DNA of 41,174 nt from a virus. The position numbers and the translations under genes are program-made. The stretch is taken from positions 1 through 41,174 of the IMG/VR virus record IMGVR_UViG_3300033153_005729; one strand, written 5' to 3'. This document shows positions 33,511 to 40,735 of the stretch, piece by piece (the stretch's first letter is position 1; every line of letters starts with the position of its first letter). The notes under the pieces are model-generated. The model saw only the letters and a list, made by a program, of their open reading frames with translations. It was not told where the DNA came from and did no database searches.

Positions 33511-34859
33511 TGCCGCGTGGGGTGCGGTGCGCCGAGCTCGGCCAGGGCGTCGGCGCCGGCCGGGATGCCGTTCGCCCTGGCGAACTCTCCCCAGCGCCAG
33601 CGGATGATGTCGCAGTAGCCGGGCTCGAGCTCGGCCATCAGGGTCGGGCGCTTGCCGGCCGCGATGCACGTCGAGCCGGCGCCGGCGAACGGGTCGTAGA
33701 TGGGGACGGTCCCATCGGCCGCGACTCCGATGATGGTCTCGAGAACGTCGATGGGCTTCTGCGTCGTGTGCAGGTCGTTCCTCGTTCTCGGGCAGGTGAT
33801 GACGTTGCCCTGGGCGCGCTTGAGGTCGGCGAACACGTCGGTGTCTCGACAGGAACACATCACGAGCTCGTGCTGATTCCGCCAGCCGCGACCCATGCCC
33901 GGGTTGCCCTTGTTCCACACGACCATCGCGCGCACGCCGTAGCCGAGCGATTCCATCACGTCGAACAGGTTGACCCACATCCTCCAGTCCGTGAACACGT
34001 AGGCGAGCTTCGCATCGACGTGCCCGAGCACTCGGCGAAGCAGGGCCTGGTAGCCTCGGGTGCTTAGGGTGTCGTTCGCCACGGCCTTGTGCTTCGCGTC
34101 GGTCCCGACCGAGCCGCGCCGCCTCGAGCTCTCTTGGAAGCCGCCCGAACAGTAGGGGGGGTCGGTCACGATCATCCCGAGCTCGCGCCCTTCCACGCCT
34201 CCGGCGTCGAGGAGGCGCCGCACCAGGTATTCCTTCCCGGCGTCTCCGCAGAGGAGGCGATGCGGGCCGAGCTCGTAGATGGCATCGAGCTCCGACACCG
34301 GATGCTCTGGAACGGGGACGGCCTTGATGGTCTTGCGCTCCGGCTTCGGCGGGGGGTCCAGGTCGGCGTAGAGGCCGGCGAGCTCGTCCTCATCCCACCC
34401 GACGCCGGTGAGCTCGTCGGCGCCCTCGAGCTCCCGGACTAGCTCGAGGAGGCGATCCCCATCCCACTCGGCGAGCTCGGCCGTCCGGTTGTCGGCCAGG
34501 CCGAAGCCGGTGGCCGTCGCCGGGTCGTCGTCCACGAGGACCTGGGCGAGCCAGGACCATCGGCCGTCCTCCTCGGCCATCGCGCGGGCCGCCTCGAGCG
34601 TTCCGTTTCCGGCCTCGACCACCATCCCGTTCCGGTTGACCACGATGGGCTTGCGCTGGCCGAACGTCTCGAGGCTTTCGGCCGTCGCCGCGATGTTCCG
34701 CTCGGGGTGCTTCCGCGCGTTGCGCGGGTCGAGGACCAGGCCGGCGATGGGCCGGGCCAGGCCGCGCAGGTCCTCGGCGATGTGCGAGAGGTCGGGGCCG
34801 TCCTCCTCCTCGGCGAACAGGTCGGCCTCCTCCTCCTCGAGCTCGGTTGCTTCCGTCAT
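33507..34859 (-). CDS. ParB-like nuclease domain fused to a DNA (adenine/cytosine-N4) methyltransferase
   Basis: 450 residues. An acidic leader (residues 1-25) precedes a ParB-like region (about 40-135): LDPRNARKHPERNIAATAES and GQRKPIVVNRNGMVVEAGNG. The methyltransferase (about 190-430) has LLCGDA, the catalytic DPPY (233-236), HTTQKP (364-369) and the AdoMet-binding FAGAGST (391-397). DPPY before FxGxG is the order of beta-type N6/N4 methyltransferases. ParB-methylase fusions are common in tailed phages just upstream of TerL. Likely roles are self-protection from restriction or marking DNA during packaging. Target sequence unknown. Confidence 0.88.
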   Translation of the reverse strand: MTEATELEEEEADLFAEEEDGPDLSHIAEDLRGLARPIAGLVLDPRNARKHPERNIAATAESLETFGQRKPIVVNRNGMVVEAGNGTLEAARAMAEEDGRWSWLAQVLVDDDPATATGFGLADNRTAELAEWDGDRLLELVRELEGADELTGVGWDEDELAGLYADLDPPPKPERKTIKAVPVPEHPVSELDAIYELGPHRLLCGDAGKEYLVRRLLDAGGVEGRELGMIVTDPPYCSGGFQESSRRRGSVGTDAKHKAVANDTLSTRGYQALLRRVLGHVDAKLAYVFTDWRMWVNLFDVMESLGYGVRAMVVWNKGNPGMGRGWRNQHELVMCSCRDTDVFADLKRAQGNVITCPRTRNDLHTTQKPIDVLETIIGVAADGTVPIYDPFAGAGSTCIAAGKRPTLMAELEPGYCDIIRWRWGEFARANGIPAGADALAELGAPHPTRQ

Positions 34860-34912
34860 CGGCTTCGCTCTCCTCCCGACAGGGTATCAGGAGGAGGGGG
34901 AGAGGACCTACC

Positions 34913-35152
34913 TCAAGCCGGCGCCGTCCTCGACCAGCGCCCGTCCTTCTTCCTCATCGTGCGGTGCCGAACGCGAACCGCGCCGGCGATCGAGAGGAAG
35001 CCGAGGGTGGCCGCCGTCGATCGCTTCGAGAAGCCGGCGCGCTTCGCGAGCTCGTCGGAGGTCGCGCCGTCGCCGAGCTCGGCCAGGGCGTCGAGGATGC
35101 GCCGCTGGCGCGTTGCCTTGTCGGCCGCGAGGCGCCGGGCTGCGCTCATCAT
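34913..35152 (-). CDS. Small winged-helix-like DNA-binding protein
   Basis: 79 residues from the first of two adjacent ATGs (35152); the coding runs overlap as TGATGA with the upstream gene. ATRQRRILDALAELGDGATS then DELAKRAGFSKRSTAATLGF is a helix-turn-helix of the winged type, followed by VRVRHRTMRKKDGRWSRT as a basic wing. Possible roles are transcription regulation of the head genes or recognition of DNA by the packaging machinery (a small-terminase candidate), both inferred. Confidence 0.6.
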   Translation of the reverse strand: MMSAARRLAADKATRQRRILDALAELGDGATSDELAKRAGFSKRSTAATLGFLSIAGAVRVRHRTMRKKDGRWSRTAPA

Positions 35153-35415
35153 GCGACGGGCTTCGCGCCCATCATCTTCGCCCTTCTCGTCAAGCCGATG
35201 ACCTTGCCGCCCGGATGCGAGTCGTCGAGGAACACGTAGCCCTCGGCGACCATCCACGCGAGAACGCGCCTGGGGATGTAGCCCGCGCGCCGACACACGA
35301 TGTCGAACGCGACATCCACGACGCGCTGGCGTGGCGCCTGTTTCATGGTGACGATGAGCCGCGAGACGAGCTCGATGGGGGTAAGGGCTGGCGTTCGTCC
35401 GTTGCTCGGTCTCAT
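35149..35415 (-). CDS. Small protein with possible winged-helix fold
   Basis: 88 residues, ATG after GGAGG and overlapping the upstream stop (ATGA). SRLIVTMKQAPRQRVVDVAF then DIVCRRAGYIPRRVLAWMVA and GYVFLDDSHPGGKVIGLT have the length and charge layout of a small winged helix with a wing loop. It is immediately followed by another helix-turn-helix gene. Not assigned to a family. Confidence 0.55.
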   Translation of the reverse strand: MRPSNGRTPALTPIELVSRLIVTMKQAPRQRVVDVAFDIVCRRAGYIPRRVLAWMVAEGYVFLDDSHPGGKVIGLTRRAKMMGAKPVA

Positions 35416-36035
35416 CTGATTCCTCCAGGTGCGTTGCTCCACATCTCGGGGGTGAGGAGCGGGGGCAGGTTCTCGGTCGGGTTCCCGTTCGTCGAGGCGA
35501 CGGCGGAGCGATACCAGGCGTGATGCGCCGAGCACACGCGAGGCTGGACCATCCCATCGTCGCCGGTCCCGAACGTCTGCGCCTTGAGCTCGATGCCGAG
35601 CTCGGGGTGGGTGTCTACGTCGAACGTGATGACGTTCCCGTAGCGCTCGAGGATCGAGACAAGGACGCGAGCTCGGGCCGGCCGCGCGAGCTCGCCGGAG
35701 GTCCGGCTCATCCGCGCGACCAGGATGGCCGGTTGCACTTCGTCGGGGAGGTCGAAGATGATGCCGAGCTCGTCGGGCCGGTCGGAGCTCCCGCCGAATC
35801 CCATCAGCCAGAGGCATCGGTATCGGCTGCACTCCTTGGGCCGGTCGTCGTAGCTCGTGCATCCGGTCTCGCCGAAGCGGGGGCAGGGCTCGCGCTTCGG
35901 CTTGTCGATCGGTGGGATGGGGTAGCGCCAGCAGCACTCCCGACAGGGGCCGCATCGTCGGCGAGGCCGCGAGCGGATGGGGACCAGGGCGAAGCCGTCG
36001 GTGGTCCGTAGGACGGCGAGGTTCTTGAGGCTCAT
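35412..36035 (-). CDS. CxxCxxCC metal-cluster protein (YkgJ-like)
   Basis: 207 residues from ATG 36035. The cluster CGPCRECC (residues 28-35), followed by Cys51, Cys59, Cys69 and Cys74 with an YDDRPKEC segment, matches the zinc/iron-chelating YkgJ-type family (PF03692). The C-terminal part is beta-rich and shorter than typical bacterial homologues. The family is poorly understood; phage copies are of unknown function. The start follows the stop of the 36277 gene as TGATG. Confidence 0.75.
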   Translation of the reverse strand: MSLKNLAVLRTTDGFALVPIRSRPRRRCGPCRECCWRYPIPPIDKPKREPCPRFGETGCTSYDDRPKECSRYRCLWLMGFGGSSDRPDELGIIFDLPDEVQPAILVARMSRTSGELARPARARVLVSILERYGNVITFDVDTHPELGIELKAQTFGTGDDGMVQPRVCSAHHAWYRSAVASTNGNPTENLPPLLTPEMWSNAPGGIR

Positions 36036-36277
36036 CAGTCCTGCCGCTCGAGCTCGCACGCCTGGCACATCTCAGCGTAGAGGAGGCCGCCGCGCCCGCA
36101 CACGACGCAAGCCGTCCCGCGAGGCGCCGAGCTCGTCGCCGGCGCCGGCGAGGCCGCCGGGATGTTCTCCGGCTTGATGTCCCGATGGGAGCTCGCGACG
36201 ACCAGGGCCGCGCCGGCGACGACCAGGGCGACGACGGCGAGGAGCATCGCCGCCGTGCTCATCTCGTGATCGGTCAT
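36035..36277 (-). CDS. Small membrane protein with a C-terminal zinc ribbon
   Basis: 80 residues, ATG overlapping the upstream stop (ATGA). Residues about 8-28 are a hydrophobic Ala/Val/Leu-rich membrane segment (AAMLLAVVALVVAGAALVVA), then a Pro/Ala linker, and the C-terminus has CVVCGRGG and CQAC, a four-cysteine knuckle. A single-pass protein with the knuckle on one side of the membrane is predicted. Function unknown; it is not a convincing holin. Confidence 0.6.
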   Translation of the reverse strand: MTDHEMSTAAMLLAVVALVVAGAALVVASSHRDIKPENIPAASPAPATSSAPRGTACVVCGRGGLLYAEMCQACELERQD

Positions 36278-36543
36278 CGCGCCTTGACCTCGACGCCGTG
36301 CTCCACGAGGCCGCCGCGCCAGAGCTCGTGGAGCTCGTCGGAGACGTGAGCCAGGGCGTCATCCCAGGTCGGCTCGCGCCCGTGGTCCATCTTGAACTTG
36401 ACCGCGTAGAACAGGGTCAGGTTGTGGGGCTCCTCCGGCGCGTGCTCGTGCGCGCACTCTTGGCAGAGCGAAGGGTGCGGGGGGAGAAGCATCATCGGCT
36501 TGGCCTCGACGTAACGGGCCGCCTCCTCCTCGGCGCCGCTCAC
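36274..36543 (-). CDS. Conserved phage small protein (PHN...GR.PTW.DA.AH type)
   Basis: 89 residues from GTG 36543, overlapping the MazG-like stop (GTGA). The core CQECAHEHAPEEPHNLTLFY, then KFKMDHGREPTWDDALAHV, matches the small protein found in many tailed phages that reads PHN...YxxkFxxxhGRxPTWxDAxAH. Its function is unknown; the CxxC and His residues suggest metal binding. The start is preferred over the longer open frame, which is Arg-rich shadow. Confidence 0.7.
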   Translation of the reverse strand: MSGAEEEAARYVEAKPMMLLPPHPSLCQECAHEHAPEEPHNLTLFYAVKFKMDHGREPTWDDALAHVSDELHELWRGGLVEHGVEVKAR

Positions 36544-37196
36544 GGCCGCGCCGATCTGCGCTCGAGCTCGTCGGCGAGCTTGCGGAGCTTGTCGGCCGCC
36601 GCGTGTCGCTGGCCGTGACGCCGGCCAGTCTGGACCGTCCGCAGGTCGCCAGGTCCCATCGCGACCTGGATGGCGAGGCTGTCCGGGTCGCCGGCGTTGA
36701 CGACCTGCGCGACGGCGCCCAGGTCCTCGAACGATCCGCCGCCGCGCAGGTGCAGGTCCTCGGCGATGGCGACCGCGACGGCCGCGACCTGGATGAGCTC
36801 GTCGCGGAGCGTGCCGGCCGCCGGGCCGCCGACTCGATCGTGGAGCGCCGCCTGGTGCGCCTCGCCGACCTCCTCGCCGAGAATCGAGAGCCAGAAGAAC
36901 GCATCGTGGTCGAGGCGGGGGAGGCGCCCCCACTTCCGGTCCTGGCCCTCCCGCTCGCGTGCAACGTCGAGGAGCACACGCCGGAGGCTCCGGCCGAGGA
37001 GGAGGAACGACAAGGAGCCGCACGCCTCGCAGGGCGCGTGGTCCTGGTCCTCCTCCTGGTCGTCGTCCTCCTCCTGGTCGGGCTCGAGCTTGGCGACCGC
37101 CCATCCGACGGCCGCCTGGTCGTCGTCGTCGAACTCGTGGCAGGTCGAGCGCTCCGCCATCTCGCGGAGCTTCGAGAGCATCCCCTCTGCGCTCAT
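36540..37196 (-). CDS. MazG-like nucleotide pyrophosphohydrolase
   Basis: 218 residues. After an acidic N-terminus with CEAC, residues about 75-150 contain AREREGQDRKWGRL, HDAFFWLSILGEEVGEAHQA and TLRDELIQVAAVAVAIAEDL, the EExxE...ExxD/Q helical pattern of phage MazG-like enzymes. Such enzymes hydrolyse (d)NTPs or ppGpp analogues and may favour phage replication. Residues about 160-218 form a separate helical C-terminus (VAMGPGDLRTVQTGRR). Only the first glutamate pair is clearly seen, so activity is inferred. Confidence 0.75.
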   Translation of the reverse strand: MSAEGMLSKLREMAERSTCHEFDDDDQAAVGWAVAKLEPDQEEDDDQEEDQDHAPCEACGSLSFLLLGRSLRRVLLDVAREREGQDRKWGRLPRLDHDAFFWLSILGEEVGEAHQAALHDRVGGPAAGTLRDELIQVAAVAVAIAEDLHLRGGGSFEDLGAVAQVVNAGDPDSLAIQVAMGPGDLRTVQTGRRHGQRHAAADKLRKLADELERRSARP

Positions 37197-38746
37197 TGCT
37201 CGCCGCCTTCCATGTCTCGGACCTCGGTCTCGAGGTCGTCGGCCTCGAGCGTGAAGCCGTCGCCGAACGCCTCGCCCTCCCCGGGGGGGCCGGCTTCGAT
37301 CGCCGCGATGCTCCCGTCGTCGGCCAGGGTCACGCGGAGCTCGTCGCCCTGGAGGATGACGGCCTCGGCGTCGGCCGCCTTCCTCGCCGCGACGTGCGCC
37401 GGCGAGTCGTCGATGGTGTCGGCCTCGACCTCGAGCCGCATCCGGTCGGCGACCTCCACGGAATCGGAGAGCTCGACCTCATAGAACCGGCCGTGGTCTC
37501 CGACGCCTTCCGCCTCGACGGGGGTGAGCTCGGCGCCGACCTCGAGGACCTTCCCTTCGGCGATGTTCCTGGCCGCCGCCATCCGGCCGCCGGCGTGAAC
37601 GGCGAAGGGGGGGCCGCCCTGGTAGGTCGTCTTGTGCAGGTCCTCGGCCTCCTCCTCGACGGGGGGCGCGGGGAGCTCGACGGTCGCCGCCTCGTTCGCG
37701 CGGATGGCGTCGGCCGCGACCTGCGCGAACACGGTGATGTTCTCGGCCTCCTCCTCGGTCACGCCCGGCCGGCGCCGGAACGCCTCGGCCTCGATCTCGA
37801 CGATGAGCGCCGCCGCCTCGCGGATCATCTCGGGGTCGGCCGCGTCTCCGATCTCGATCTCCTCGAGCGGTTGCAGGACGCCGCGCGGGGGAACCGTGTC
37901 GCCGTAGGTCGCCTCGCCGTCGAGGAACCGCCGGGCCTGGTCATCGTTGTGGATCGCGCGATGGTCGAGCTCGAGCAGGTAGGCCGCGCCCTTCGCGCGG
38001 TGCTTCGCATTCGCCGGCGCGTAGACCTGCCGGATGAGGTCGTGCGTCGGCGCCGCCTGCATCGCGTGCTTCTCGTCGTCGGCCGCGCGCTTGAGGATGA
38101 ACACTCGAGCTCGGAGGTCGCCGGCCGCGCCCAGGTCCTCGAGCTTCGCCAGGACGCGCGCGACCAGCTTGGGGTCCTCGCCCTGGGCCGCCCATCGGAT
38201 GAGGTCGGCCGTCGTCGTGCCGGCGGGGTAGGCAATGGCCGTGAGCTCGCCGCCTTCGTCGTGCCTGGAGAAGATGCCCTGGCCGGACAGGCCGGGGTTC
38301 AATGCCTCGAGCGCTCGGGAGAGCTCGGCCGCGTCTCCGATGGTGCCTTGCTCGAACTTCTCGCGCGCCTCGGCCGCGCCCATGAGCTCGGCCGCGTCGG
38401 GTCGGTCGCCGGCCGCGAGCTCGTAGGCGAAGATGAGCAGGTCGGCCTCCTCATCCGTGTTCGCCGCCTCGGCCGCTTCCAGGGCGCCGGCGATGGCCTC
38501 GAGGTCCTGTCGGATGGTTCCCTGGTAGAGCTGGGGCACCAGGTGCTCCTCGAGCTCGGCGAGGGTGCCGCCGCGCGTGAAGCTACCGAGCCAGGCGATG
38601 TCCTTTCCGATCGTCCGGATGTCGGGCTGGCCTGGCGACTCCTCGACGCCGTAGGTCTCCTCGTGGGTCGCCTCGACGTAGAACGCGCGGGCCTCCTCCT
38701 CGGCCATCCCGTCGAACATCGTGGGCCGGATGGGCGAGCTCCACAT
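37193..38746 (-). CDS. Large acidic hypothetical protein
   Basis: 517 residues from ATG 38746, 11 bases after the stop of the small zinc-ribbon gene; no strong ribosome site is visible. Strongly acidic and alanine-rich, with many helices: TLAELEEHLVPQLYQGTI, ARVLAKLEDLGAAGDLRARV and EAEAFRRRPGVTEEEAENIT. The last 120 residues turn into beta-rich segments (GRFYEVELSDSVEVADRMRL, DELRVTLADDGSIAAIEAG) with a Glu-rich end. I do not recognise a family. Position before the accessory genes gives no further clue. Confidence 0.7.
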   Translation of the reverse strand: MWSSPIRPTMFDGMAEEEARAFYVEATHEETYGVEESPGQPDIRTIGKDIAWLGSFTRGGTLAELEEHLVPQLYQGTIRQDLEAIAGALEAAEAANTDEEADLLIFAYELAAGDRPDAAELMGAAEAREKFEQGTIGDAAELSRALEALNPGLSGQGIFSRHDEGGELTAIAYPAGTTTADLIRWAAQGEDPKLVARVLAKLEDLGAAGDLRARVFILKRAADDEKHAMQAAPTHDLIRQVYAPANAKHRAKGAAYLLELDHRAIHNDDQARRFLDGEATYGDTVPPRGVLQPLEEIEIGDAADPEMIREAAALIVEIEAEAFRRRPGVTEEEAENITVFAQVAADAIRANEAATVELPAPPVEEEAEDLHKTTYQGGPPFAVHAGGRMAAARNIAEGKVLEVGAELTPVEAEGVGDHGRFYEVELSDSVEVADRMRLEVEADTIDDSPAHVAARKAADAEAVILQGDELRVTLADDGSIAAIEAGPPGEGEAFGDGFTLEADDLETEVRDMEGGEQ

Positions 38747-38757
38747 CTTCGCGAACG

Positions 38758-38973
38758 TTAGACGGGGCGATGGCAGGGCTCGCGCTTGTCCTCCTGCCAG
38801 GGGGGCAGGTGGCTCATCATGCCGGGGCACTTGAGGCATCCGACCATGAAGGGCGTCACGCCGTCGCGCGTGTTCCAGAGGACCTCGACGCCGGCGCACT
38901 CCTCGCAGCCGTAGCGCATCAGGGCGAACGCCTCGGGATGGCTGTCGCCGGTCTCACTCTTGCGCTTGCTCAT
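38758..38973 (-). CDS. Small zinc-ribbon protein
   Basis: 71 residues, ATG overlapping the upstream stop (ATGA). CEECAG and CLKCPG form a four-cysteine ribbon (MRYGCEECAGVEVLW, FMVGCLKCPGMM), followed by REPCHRPV, a possible fifth ligand. The N-terminus is charged (MSKRKSETGDSH). Function unknown; it belongs to the set of small ribbon proteins in this phage. Confidence 0.7.
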   Translation of the reverse strand: MSKRKSETGDSHPEAFALMRYGCEECAGVEVLWNTRDGVTPFMVGCLKCPGMMSHLPPWQEDKREPCHRPV

Positions 38974-39407
38974 CGCATCCCTCGCTTCGCACGCTGGCGC
39001 CGCGTGAATCGTCGCCGCTCGGGGGCGAGCTCCCAGGCTCGCCGCTCCTGGTAGCGCTCGCGCCGCTCCGCCTCCCGCTTCGTGAGGTCGCGCCGGTGGA
39101 GCTCGGCGTCAACGGCCGCGCGAATCTCGAGCGCCTTGAGAAGCCGCCCGGCCGCCGGCGCGTGCAGGTGCTTCGGCTCGCGTGCGAACGCCTCGAGCCG
39201 GCCGCGTAGCGCCGCCCTCGCGAGCTTGCAGGGCTCGCCGGCGAGCGCCGCGCCGTCGATGCCGAGGCTCGCCGCGCAGTCGATCGCGCCCTGGTCGCCG
39301 GGGAGCATCCGCCCGACGGCCGAGAAGATCCCGGGCCAGGCGTCGGCGAACATCGCCGCCTCCAGGTCCTCGGGGTGGGGGGGCTTGCTGGTCGTGTTCT
39401 TCATCAT
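38970..39407 (-). CDS. Hypothetical protein, first gene of the leftward block
   Basis: 145 residues from the first of two adjacent ATGs (39407), with GGAG eight bases upstream. Helical and basic at the C-terminus (RERYQERRAWELAPERRRFT then RRQRAKRG), acidic earlier (HPEDLEAAMFADAW). Four genes away from the winged-helix pair and at the head of the leftward operon, it could be a DNA-contacting protein such as a small terminase, but nothing in the sequence proves this. Confidence 0.6.
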   Translation of the reverse strand: MMKNTTSKPPHPEDLEAAMFADAWPGIFSAVGRMLPGDQGAIDCAASLGIDGAALAGEPCKLARAALRGRLEAFAREPKHLHAPAAGRLLKALEIRAAVDAELHRRDLTKREAERRERYQERRAWELAPERRRFTRRQRAKRGMR

Positions 39408-39454
39408 GCTTCGCTCCTGCGGGGGTGTTGTGGTGGTGTCTTTCCCGCGCGTGC

Positions 39455-39483
39455 ATCCTACATCATCCCGCCGTCGCTCTCGC
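39455..39483 (-). promoter_or_regulatory. Possible promoter of the leftward operon
   Basis: TAGGAT (39455-39460) and GCGAGA (39478-39483) lie 17 bases apart on the minus strand, in the 92-base region between the divergent genes. TAGGAT fits the TAGRRT-type -10 of actinobacterial promoters; the -35 is poor (3 of 6). No better candidate was seen for the start of the long leftward gene block or for the rightward gene. Confidence 0.3.
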
Positions 39484-39499
39484 CTGGTAGGCTGCGCCC

Positions 39500-40261
39500 A
39501 TGACGAACGCACCCGCCTTCTCTCCGCTCCGCCTCGCCATCGTCGCGTGTCCTCGCTCGGGGACGCGCTACACGGCATCCCTCCTGCAAGCGCTCCACGT
39601 CGGTTGTGGTCACGAGCTCGTCGCCGTCGCTGAAACGGGGCTGGTCGTCCCGCCTCGGATGCCGCCGCTGGTCGCCGACGCTTCCTGGCTGCTCGTGCCG
39701 TTCCTCGGCCGCGTCGAGGATGCCGGCGTGTCGATCGCGATGCAGGTCCGGCATCCTCTCCGGGCCATCCCGTCGATCGCTCGCCGTGGTCTCCTCGAGC
39801 TCGAGGGGAACCGCCTGGATCGCTCGACGCTCGCCGGCGCCTTCGGGTCGTTCGCTCGCCGCTACTGTCCGCGAGCTCTCGAGGGTCGGACGCCGCTCGA
39901 GCGGGCCGCCCTGTTCTGGGTCTACTGGAACCGCTCCATCCTCGCCGCCGCTCCGGCGATCCGCATCCAGGTCGAGGACCTGAAGCCGGGGGAGCTCATC
40001 CGCCTGGCCGAGCTCGCCGGCGCCCAGGTCTCGCTCGAGGAGGCCGGCGCCGCCCTGGCGTTCGCGCCGCGCGACCTGAACCGCTCCCGGGCCGCGCCGC
40101 CTTCCCTCGCCTGGTCGGACCTCGGCGCCGCCGAAGGGGAGGTCCGGGGCCTCGCCGACCTCCTGGGCTACGGCGCCGCGTCGGCCGCTCCCGCCCGGGG
40201 GGGGATGGTCTGCCGCCTCGGGGACGCCGCCGGCTCGATTTCTGGGGGTCCTGCCGCGTAG
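39500..40261 (+). CDS. Sulfotransferase-like protein
   Basis: 253 residues, ATG at 39500 with a weak AGG site upstream. LAIVACPRSGTRYTASLLQA (12-31) is a P-loop-like 5' phosphosulfate-binding motif of PAPS-dependent sulfotransferases. IAMQVRHPLRAIPSIARRG (79-97), with R84, S92 and RR, is the expected 3' phosphate-binding region. WVYWNRSILAA (140-150) and IQVEDL (156-161) fit the remaining fold. The C-terminus is Ala/Pro-rich and diverges. Phage sulfotransferases are rare; a plausible role is sulfation of a glycan or phage component, but the acceptor is not indicated. It is the only confident gene on the plus strand. Confidence 0.75.
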   Translation: MTNAPAFSPLRLAIVACPRSGTRYTASLLQALHVGCGHELVAVAETGLVVPPRMPPLVADASWLLVPFLGRVEDAGVSIAMQVRHPLRAIPSIARRGLLELEGNRLDRSTLAGAFGSFARRYCPRALEGRTPLERAALFWVYWNRSILAAAPAIRIQVEDLKPGELIRLAELAGAQVSLEEAGAALAFAPRDLNRSRAAPPSLAWSDLGAAEGEVRGLADLLGYGAASAAPARGGMVCRLGDAAGSISGGPAA

Positions 40262-40690
40262 CAGGTGGCCTAAGGGTGGCCGCCGGTCGGGGCCTGGGGG
40301 TAGCCTGGCCGGCTCGTGCCTCCCGGCGAGGTCGTCCGGCCTGGTCTCCCTCCCAGGTCGGGGGTTGTGGTGGGTCGCCGCGCCGGGGGGCGCGCTCCGT
40401 CTCCTTGACAATCCCGGCCGCCGGGCCGGAACGTGCCTGGCCGGTGGGCGATCGTAGGCGCGAGCCGGTGGCGAGGGGGACGCCGGGCCGCCAGGCGTCG
40501 GGCCGCGTGCTGGCGTGGGGCGCCGTCCGGGCCGGGGTCGGCCTGGAAGCCGCGCGGGGCGCGGGCCTGGCTCGAGGGGGGTGGGGCCGTGCCCTACTGC
40601 CGACGCCGCGCACCGGCCATAACCCCTTTGTGCGGAGCAGTTTATATCCCGCTCCCTACCACGATGCGCGCACTTCCGGGGCCGCTCGGG

Positions 40691-40705
40691 CGTTTTCCGA
40701 AAACG
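40691..40705. repeat. 15-base inverted repeat CGTTTTC-C-GAAAACG
   Basis: Two 7-base arms (40691-40697, 40699-40705) around a single central base. It is one of a series of small inverted repeats in the AT-richer intergenic stretch. Symmetry of this type fits a protein-binding site (operator, integrase or replication protein). Arms this AT-rich are unusual in this GC-rich DNA. Confidence 0.6.
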
Positions 40706-40712
40706 AATCGAC

Positions 40713-40730
40713 GTAACCCCTTGCGGTTAC
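40713..40730. repeat. Hairpin GTAACC-CCTTGC-GGTTAC
   Basis: Arms 40713-40718 and 40725-40730 with a six-base loop. The left arm and loop repeat TAACCCCTT, also present at 40619-40628 as ATAACCCCTT, so this doubles as an iteron-like direct repeat. It lies 7 bases after the CGTTTTC inverted repeat. Confidence 0.55.
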
Positions 40731-40735
40731 ACGAC

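Larger units (their letters stand above)
40262..40735. other. Gene-free stretch after the sulfotransferase gene
   Basis: No supported gene lies here; long open frames on both strands are Arg/Pro-rich or lack any ribosome site. Visible features are a perfect TTGACA at 40405-40410 without a good -10 at 17 bases, a CCCGGCCGCCGGG palindrome just downstream of it, and from about 40610 an AT-richer part with TAACCCCTTTGTGCGG and an AT-rich TTTATAT at 40641-40647. Confidence 0.5.

Noticed and set aside
30967-33618. 883-codon plus-strand open frame
   Set aside because: Antisense to the terminase and part of the portal; both of those genes are clearly supported by motifs on the minus strand.
36035-36277. 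Holin
   Set aside because: One membrane segment and a zinc knuckle at the other end do not fit holins, and no endolysin lies near.
40405-40433. Promoter built on the perfect TTGACA at 40405
   Set aside because: At 17-18 bases downstream only GGAACG/GAACGT is present, and the spacer is a GC palindrome; not a credible -10.
39996-40613. 205-codon minus-strand open frame opposite the sulfotransferase
   Set aside because: Arg/Pro-rich and without ribosome site; its sequence shadows the plus-strand gene.
40641-40646. TATAAA on the minus strand as a -10 box
   Set aside because: No -35 at 16-18 bases and no minus-strand gene starts within reach.
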